Assembly: GCF_050436995.1 (NCBI RefSeq) | Contig: NC_134770.1 | Location: 1,870,501 to 1,934,500, forward strand | Reading direction: 5' to 3' | Length of the DNA stretch: 64,000 nt | From: Anticarsia gemmatalis | Lineage: Eukaryota; Arthropoda; Insecta; Lepidoptera; Erebidae | Shown: positions 56,471-64,000 of the stretch, one piece after another | Numbering within the stretch: the stretch's first letter is position 1 | How the letters are laid out: the number at the start of each line of letters is the position of its first letter | Notes under the pieces: model-generated | Seen by the model: the letters and a program-made list of their open reading frames with translations, nothing else | Databases searched by the model: none | What the model was told of the DNA's origin: nothing | Made by a program: the position numbers and the translations under genes

Positions 56471-58969
56471 TATACTTTATATGAGGAATACATTAAATAT
56501 TGTTGATAGATATTGTATTAAGAATATGCATATCAATAGAAAAATCGTTAATTATTGACTTGAAAAATCTAATAATATTTAGATTATTCAAACGAATTAT
56601 CAAAAAAACATTAGGAATAGATAGTTTTATTATATTACTGCCTATAACTAATAATACCTAAACACAAAAAGTCTCAAAATTCTTTAGTCACGTGCGCCAT
56701 TTAAACAATAATAAACATAATTTGTCTATAAACCAGCTGTGTGGAAAGATCCCGCATCATTAACGATACAGGCAAAAGTGTTACTCACACAAAAATATAT
56801 GGTTCCGTACATAAATTAAATAAGTAATAACTAAATGAAGGAGTTATTTTCTTTAATTCTATTTTTCTATAAAGGAAAATAAATAGCCTTAAGTTGAATT
56901 AAATTTAGCTATTTAAAGAGATACATTACTATCTTTTAATTAATTTATTTTGTGAAATGTTCGTACTAGTTATTTTTATTTGGACTTTTTTACATTTATT
57001 TTTGTAATCAAACGGATGTAATATATTTTGAACATTTAATTTCACTCTTTAATTATGTTGCAAGGTTTATACAAAAGTAATGCAAACTAGATAAAAACCA
57101 GCAAATGGATAAAGAAAAACATTTTGCTAACATCGAAACTAATACTAAAATGATAAAGCTGAAATCTTTGATTATTAAAATAAATTAATTTAAAAAACTA
57201 CTAGATCAATTACACAAAAATATTTTTAATTAATTACCAAGAGATATAAGCGTATTTTTATCCAAAATTTCACGCAAAGACAACTGAAAGATCAACTGGT
57301 TGAAAGCATAGACACTATAGAATATAATATCATCTCTTGTCTATGGTACCCTAAAAATACTTTGTCTGTGGTGTTTTCCCGCGCATTATTATTTTTTGTC
57401 CCATTTGTATATAAACACAATGAACAACTCGTCATTATGTAAATAAAAAGATAATTGCTTATATGTTTGTTATCTCGATGTCTTTATACGATCAATTTAT
57501 ATGTATTTTAGGCTTATAAATATTGATTTAGTTACTAAAGATATTTCAGTGTTTTTTTTCGTTCTTTTCTACAAAATTAAATGGGCTATAGCTTTTTATT
57601 ATTTTTAGTTAAACGCGGCTTTGATATTTTAAAGAGTTGTATTAAAATTTTATATAGTCTATATGTCTTCTCTTTGAATCTAAGCTATTGGTTATCTAAA
57701 TTTAATTCGAAAAGTTAAAGTAATTTTATAGTAGGTAGATGCTTAGCAATGGAATCTTTTTAACTTATATATTGATAGTATTTTAATAGGTATCACTTAA
57801 GTATATTATTAAAAATTATTTCCTTATGTTTTTATTTGACCATAATTGCTATGTCAACAATAACCTGACGTCAAATAAGGAAAATTGACCTGTCATTATT
57901 ATAAACATGTCATATTTATTGATTTAGTGTGTCAATTTAAGATTGTAAATCAATACTTTAGTTATTTAATTTATATTTTGACAGGTATTGCAACTTTATT
58001 GAATAAATTCTCTTGTGGCTATTATTATTAAAAAAAATGAATAAGGAATCGTTACAAGTGGCGTTATTTGGTCACTGCCTACCCTTATGGGAAAAAGGTA
58101 ATATTGTGAATTTGACTAGTGCAAAATTATTTTATTTATTTTTCACTACATAGTAACGTCCCCTTCACTAAGGATAGCCAACATAATAATAATTAATATA
58201 TCTTATAATCCTACAACTTCAAAGAGAGCCTTAGCACGCACGATTTATCTAGATAATACTTTTGGGTAATTCGAAACAACGTAGCTATATCAAACAGGCC
58301 ACCATCAGATGCATAAGCCTACAGGTCACTAATGTTCTAAATTCTTAATTTTACATGTCTGCGTCAGTCACGAATGTTACTAACAAGCCAACAACTTAGT
58401 AGAAATCCCTCTATTGTTCCTTTGTATTCTTATTAACAATTAATTTCTAAGGTGGGTTGACCTCAGGCACGTGGCCGGTTGTATAAACATCAGTCAAATC
58501 CCTTAACAGTATATTTTTTAGAAAGAAATCATGCCGTCGACCCCACTTAACATGAGATAAGATAAAGAAGAAAGAATCTTATTTATAGATAACTAGGCTT
58601 TAAAAGCGTAAAGCGCTCTTTACTAAGTTGTTAGACTATAGTTCTAAGTCGAGTACCTAATGTCCTTGTTGCAAAAGTGAACGCCTGTCCTTTACCAAGT
58701 TTTGTACCGATGACAAAAAAGGACAATTTTATGTAAAAAATGACTTAGGTATTATTCTTTTAAGGTTTTGAACATTAATTATACACTCTTACTTTCAATT
58801 CCTTACAAAAAATATTATGAATAATTGGAAAGGGTATTTTTAAAATTGATTTGAATGCAAAATTGAAGATTGATTACTTTTATAATAGGAAATTAATGTT
58901 TAGGTTTTTTTATCGTAAGTTGATGACCGATCAAAGGTGAATCTGAGACTTGATTTTAAAGATATTAAA
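56471..58969. other. Gene-free AT-rich stretch
   Basis: Nothing recognisable apart from a GTGGCGTTATTTGGTCACTG scrap near 58060 that resembles one near 28472. Confidence 0.4.
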
Positions 58970-59185
58970 CTAGCTCTTGCCTCCGACTTTGGTTGCACTA
59001 TAGTTATATGGTTTGCTACTGGCTAGTTCCCATTTCCGTAGGACTTAGAGATAAAAACTATCCCTAGGCTCTTTAGGGTGTCAAAACTATCATTTTATAA
59101 AGCTTCATTCAAATTGGTTCAATGGTTTCGGCATAAAGTAGAGACAGACAGAATTACTGTCGCGATTATAATATTAGTAAGTATT
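58970..59185 (-). mobile_element. Helitron-like element H4
   Basis: Minus strand: starts near TACTAATATTATAATCGCGA and ends AAAGTCGGAGGCAAGAGCTAG. Distantly like 61831-62036. Confidence 0.4.
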
Positions 59186-61220
59186 GTGAGTATATAAAGA
59201 TATACGTTGTAAATTCGTTTAAAACCCGAGTTAATTAAGCGAATATAATTTAGGAAGCCTTAATTACAGTGCTATTAATGAAGTATTCGAGTTTTTTTAA
59301 CTACAGTTGAAGTCCAATTTAAGTTAAGTACTATAATTTGCTAATAGCGCAAAAAATTTAGCAAAATAATTGAATGAATCAAAGTGATGAATTAAATAAT
59401 TGAGAAAAACTTAAGCGTTTTATGGATGGACGATACACTAATAAAATTCTACAGTAGGTATGTCAGGTTCGATTCCGAAATGTATCAAAATATTGATTAA
59501 ATTTACAGATTGTTGTTATTTGTAAATAAACTTTAAGATTACGCCGTATTTTATATAGTAAGCAGAGACTTACATGCAAAGGGTTTTTAACTTGAACAAA
59601 AAACAATATTTTATTGTTTATTTTTGGTTTAAGGCAGAGATCATGAAACTCTGTATAGAATTTCATACATTTTCAGGAAATTGAATGTTTTTGCTTACTT
59701 TTTGGCCACATTGGTACATTCAAGTTTTTAAAATCGGTCTGTACCCATTTTAAGGTCTTTATTTAATCAACATTGATACATTTGTGCAAGGTTTTTCAGT
59801 TAGTAAGTTAAATATTATGAAATATATAATAATATTTACTCATAAATACATTGTTTTGTAAACGGTACAAGTTAATTGGAAACCGTGATTTCGGTTCGCT
59901 AACTACTTCGGGTGGTTTATCGTGAGTATTCAAGTATCGCGTATGTTTCAATGTATTTATATACACGCTAGTATCGGTATTTAACTGAAATTGTATTTTT
60001 GTATTTTTAGTTAAGATTTCGTGGTATTTTTCTATGAAATAGGCTATAAGATTTATAAGCACTGTATAAGATGTGACACAAAAAAAATGTACAAAAAAAT
60101 ACCAGTTTTCTAAGATTTTAAAACACAGTATTATTATAACGGGTATTTATCATAAATAATGATAAATACGCGTTATAATAACACTGTATTTTATATTTAT
60201 TCTTTATAAAAACAAGATTTTATAACAATTACGTCTTAACTATCATTATGCATACTTTTTTTATTTTTCGTTGCATGCTATCTGATATGAATTTACTCAA
60301 ATACATGAGGCGAATTCACTATTATTAAGAAATTTATCAAAACACACAACATAATATCACAAAAATCTATCTACTGGTTAAAATCTTACTTATTTTTGTA
60401 TTTATGAATTAGATATTTATGTAGAGACCTCAAAAATAGGGCTACGGGACAATGTAATGCGTAAAACATCATAGGAACCAAATAATCAACATTTAAGTAT
60501 AAGATTTAAGTTTAAATTGACGATATTTACAAAATCTTTGACGAAATATATCATAAGACTTACCACCACAACACACTTTTATAAAACTATAGCAACCTTA
60601 TGACGTCTTTACGTTATCGACTTGAACAGGTACCTACATCTAACAGCCTAGGTCAAAAGTTGACCTAGGCACAACTCGGAACAGGAACTAGAATAAAAAA
60701 GTAAATCACATTGATATAATTAATCACTTACGAAGGTTAATCTAAACGTCACAACACTAAAAAAATCACTAAAACGGACACAGCAAACGTTTGGTAATAT
60801 TCTTGTATATCTACTTACAGTTTCGCGGGTTTTTTGATAAACGAAATAAGGAAAATAAATTAAATTTTGTGTGGACACGTTGTCTCAACACAGGGTGATG
60901 GCTGACTGGTGCTCGAACATGCAACAGATGGTATTTGTACCTCAGCTGCGTTAAACGCGCATGCGTCAAAACTAACGAATCGATAATTACGAGATGACGA
61001 TATCGATATTTAAACCAGTTTTTTGAATCGATTAGTAAATTGTCGTTAGAGTAATGAGTGTGAATCATTTTTTTAATTTCGTAATATTTTTTGCGTAATT
61101 GTAACTTTGATTTACGTGACATTTTTTGACGCAAATGATAACATTTTTTTATGTCAATAAGAAAATTTTATTTGGACATACGTGTCAATATTTGACCTAA
61201 ATAAAAATACATATAAACAT
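59186..61220. other. Gene-free AT-rich stretch with a long hairpin
   Basis: No supported gene. The minus-strand frame at 60811-61134 is basic and unlike any family I know, with no upstream or downstream splice context, so it was not called. The hairpin at 60125-60187 is listed separately. Confidence 0.4.
60125..60187. repeat. Near-perfect 29-bp-arm palindrome
   Basis: The left arm 60125-60153 and right arm 60159-60187 pair at 27 of 29 positions (ACAGT.TTATTATAACG.GTATTTATCAT) around the loop AAATA. There is weaker pairing beyond both ends. Confidence 0.8.
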
Positions 61221-61224
61221 AAAA

Positions 61225-61345
61225 TCACGCCTTTCTCGCGCAGGGGTAGGTACTAGTGGGCAGAGGCCAAAGAATATTTGATACAATCCCGGATTCCTTA
61301 CAAACTACCCTTACATCCATACATCTTGTCTTAAAGAAAAGGTTT
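61225..61345 (+). repeat. SINE body fragment shared with 3010-3180
   Basis: CACGCCTTTCTCGCGCAGGG, TTCCTTACAAACTACCCTTA and CATCCATACATCTTGTCTTA. Confidence 0.4.
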
Positions 61346-61830
61346 TTATTTCAAATGTAAACGGTAATCCCAGCGTAAGTATTATAAAGATTTAATTCAA
61401 ATATGAGGACAATATTTTCCCACAAGAAGAATAATCACGCTTTGGATTTTACAACCATAAAAATATACCTAAAGACTAAACAGTTATTTGTTGAGGTGAA
61501 TCTGCATAATAATTTTATTATAATTTCTCACAAATGTCTTGAGTAAAAAAGGAGATATGAAACAAAGTTTAATGCTCTCTTAAGGATAAATCTTTAAGAG
61601 TTCAGATTTGCCATTTAACAGGAAATAGAGTGTGTGTGAGATTGTTGCTAGCTCTTCTCATAAGGGACTACCCCCTTTCCGAGCTAGTGGTAGATTCAGT
61701 AATTGCAACGACTATCATATGTGTCAACATTTGACCAGCATGATTAAATGGTTTAGCCTTTCTTATGTTTCTTAAAGTAAAGAAAAACTTTTTTCAAAGT
61801 CGATTTCAATACTACAATTGCCACTAAGGC

Positions 61831-62036
61831 ACTAATATAATAAATGCGAAAGATAATCAAGTATGTTTGTTACTCTCTCACATAAAAAAGTACTGAAAAG
61901 ATTTCGAAAGCATTTGATATACAGATAGTTAATTCAAGTTCGAGTGTCCTTTAAGTTAATCTAAGTTACCTTATCATACTTATAGGGATCATTTTAAACC
62001 CTAAGAGACTTTGCCAAAGTTGTAGACAGAAGCTAG
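61831..62036 (+). mobile_element. Helitron-like element H4
   Basis: ACTAATATAATAAATGCGAA start, TGTTTGTTACTCTCTCACAT next, then AAGTTGTAGACAGAAGCTAG at the end. Confidence 0.45.
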
Positions 62037-62289
62037 TATTATCATAAAACTCCCCTAAAGGTACCTAAGTGTTAAAAATATCTGGTATTACACAAATTGG
62101 TTACAGGCTGTAGTGTACGGTGAATCCCTTGGCAACGTCATGCATATAGGGAAAACCAAATGAAAGCAAGTAAGATTTGCATGTATCTTAAGTAAAGGTA
62201 TATTACAAGATGGTTTTGTTTATATGTATTGAAGATAGAAGATAGTTATTTTATGCATTTACATAAATAATATCACACCTGTTTTTCCA

Positions 62290-62475
62290 CAACCACGTTT
62301 GGCCATTAATAATGTTAGTCCCATGTAATAGGGAGCGAGTCTATTGAAATATATCCGGAATGTTACCAAACTCCGGGCATTTAAGTCCCTAAACTACACT
62401 TGGCTAACGTGGGAGACTCTAGGGCAATTCCTTCCTCCTTCGGGGGGAGACCCTTGCCCAGCAGTGGGACAGACA
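62290..62475. repeat. S3 body (inverted) joined to an S1 tail
   Basis: GTTAGTCCCATGTAATAGGG and GTTACCAAACTCCGGGCA (S3, inverted) run into TACACTTGGCTAACGTGGGA and GACCCTTGCCCAGCAGTGGG (S1, forward). Confidence 0.5.
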
Positions 62476-64000
62476 TATGTATATCATATTACTTGTTACT
62501 TCTGTATATATGTATCTATGATATATTTTTTTAGGTAAAGTAACATACAATTTTATTATCTTCTCAAAAGAATGTATATTATATTGAATAAATACATAAT
62601 AATATTGGATTATGTATATTAATATTACTAATCTGTAGCACTTAAAATACCTTTGAAAGTGAAAATACAATAAATTGTATATTTATAATATAATTTATTT
62701 ATGTTTTCACTTTTAATATGTTTGTTATTTGTTTATTTATAAAGGGATTAAACTGATTTCTAACATATGACTTTTACAATTTATGGGCTTTTTTCTCAAA
62801 ATACTATGGGTAATGAAATGTTTCATTCAGTACATAATATAATATTAATATATATATAATAACAATTTCATATTTAATAACATAAAACAATATTTTTATT
62901 CCGAAATAGTTACGCAAGACGTGCAGTAAATAATGACCAAGGGAATTATTGTAATAATTTATAATAAACTAAGAACAATGTGTTGTGAAATAATAATTAT
63001 TGAACAATTATTATTGAACACTAATTAAATGTAATTTGTAAAATAACATGAAAAATATAGATATTTAACAAAAAGATTTTAATATAACTGTTACGACAAT
63101 CGTTCTAGAGTTAAAATTGGGTACTAAAATCTTAGTTATACCTATTTATAACGCAAAATGTCTTTTAAAGCCCTTTCTGAAACATAATTTTATCTCCATA
63201 GAGTCAAAATAATCTATAGAATCGCTATTTTAAACTAAAAAAAATAGTAAAGATAAGCTATAGAAGTCTTATATCATAGGTAATTTCCGTAAATACACGT
63301 AACTTAGACCTTGAAAATATTTAATTAGTACTACAAAGGTATCTATTAAATTGATAAACAGGCGTTATATCATCTTGGGAGCAGTTAATATGCCGGTGAT
63401 AAATTAAAAATTATTTTGTATATAGTCTGAAAATTTAATGGAGAGCCTTCTATGCAAAATTCGCAGCTGGGAAAATAAGAATTTAGAGCATCACTGACAT
63501 GCTTATGCAGCTGACATTGGTCTGTTTTATACTATACTTTTTTTCGGAAGTACATGGTATTGGTCACTATTGGTATTATAATCTAGTTAGAGGAATCATA
63601 CATGCCAAAGCTAAGTATTAAGTTGTTTTCCCCTCCCTATAATTACGCCTTTTTGTCATGGGTTTAAGCAAAAATCAAAGAAGCAACTTTCTATCATCTT
63701 TAAAAACTACTTAACTGTAATATACTATACTTTTTAACCAAATAAATAGTATCACGGAAAATGTAAATTAACTGGTATTTAACACTTATTTTTGTTTCAT
63801 CCAAATTCATACATTTTATCATACATATTACTTGAATTCGACGTCAAAGTCCTTTTTTAATTTATTATTAAGTCCCCCTAAAACAAGTTCTGATGACGTT
63901 GTTTACAATTTTAAGAATATTTTGCCTTAAAACGGTTATGTAGTGATTCATTCAACATATATTTGGGTAAAAAAACACAGATTTAGGTCACTGGGAACTT
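62476..64000. other. Gene-free, very AT-rich stretch
   Basis: No gene, RNA or clear repeat seen up to the window edge. Confidence 0.4.

Noticed and set aside
60811..61134. 107-residue basic open frame (minus)
   Set aside because: No domain, no splice sites in frame and no neighbouring exon; length is possible by chance in this sequence.

Overview
This is an AT-rich window of a nuclear insect genome, almost certainly a moth (Lepidoptera). The evidence is spliced genes with GT-AG introns, an insect GTP cyclohydrolase I, a family of secreted propeller-like proteins resembling moth ommochrome-binding proteins, and dispersed repeats of kinds I associate with Lepidoptera (Helitron-like ends, tRNA-head SINEs, mariner and Tc1 relics). 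Species and family cannot be fixed from the sequence alone.

Layout. Positions 1-24,000 hold no convincing host protein gene. They contain a broken Tc1-type transposase at the left edge, many SINE fragments, a mariner-derived MITE, a 1.6-kb foldback transposon (8271-9871), Helitron-like copies, a local tandem duplication (11293-11840), a GC-rich patch (about 12340-12420), and several hairpin or TIR elements. A tRNA-Pro(AGG) gene lies at 24050-24121.

The core is 24,900-53,000. Four ommochrome-binding-protein-like genes lie at 24931-25815 (-), 28573-29394 (-), 38941-39912 (+) and 41012-42013 (-). Each has an intronless coding region preceded by a 3' splice site within about 8-31 nt of the ATG, so all seem to share a non-coding first exon. 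The first two are closer to the known moth proteins. The last two form a diverged tail-to-tail pair. They are followed by a six-exon GTP cyclohydrolase I gene (49352-52938, -) with two alternative first exons. The distal one encodes an 85-residue N-terminal extension; the proximal one encodes 13 residues and has its own TATA box. GTP cyclohydrolase I opens the pteridine and tetrahydrobiopterin pathway and the neighbours are probable ommochrome-pigment carriers, so the locus brings together genes of two insect pigment systems. Whether that proximity matters functionally is unknown.

Positions 53,000-64,000 are AT-rich and hold repeats (a foldback at 53786-54262, Helitron-like copies, a near-perfect 29-bp-arm hairpin at 60125-60187) and no gene I can support.

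I found no rRNA, CRISPR, operon or viral gene. The observations most worth following are the paralogue cluster with its shared 5' architecture and transposon-sandwiched promoters, the two-promoter GTP cyclohydrolase gene, and the foldback transposons built from a Tc1/mariner-like element.
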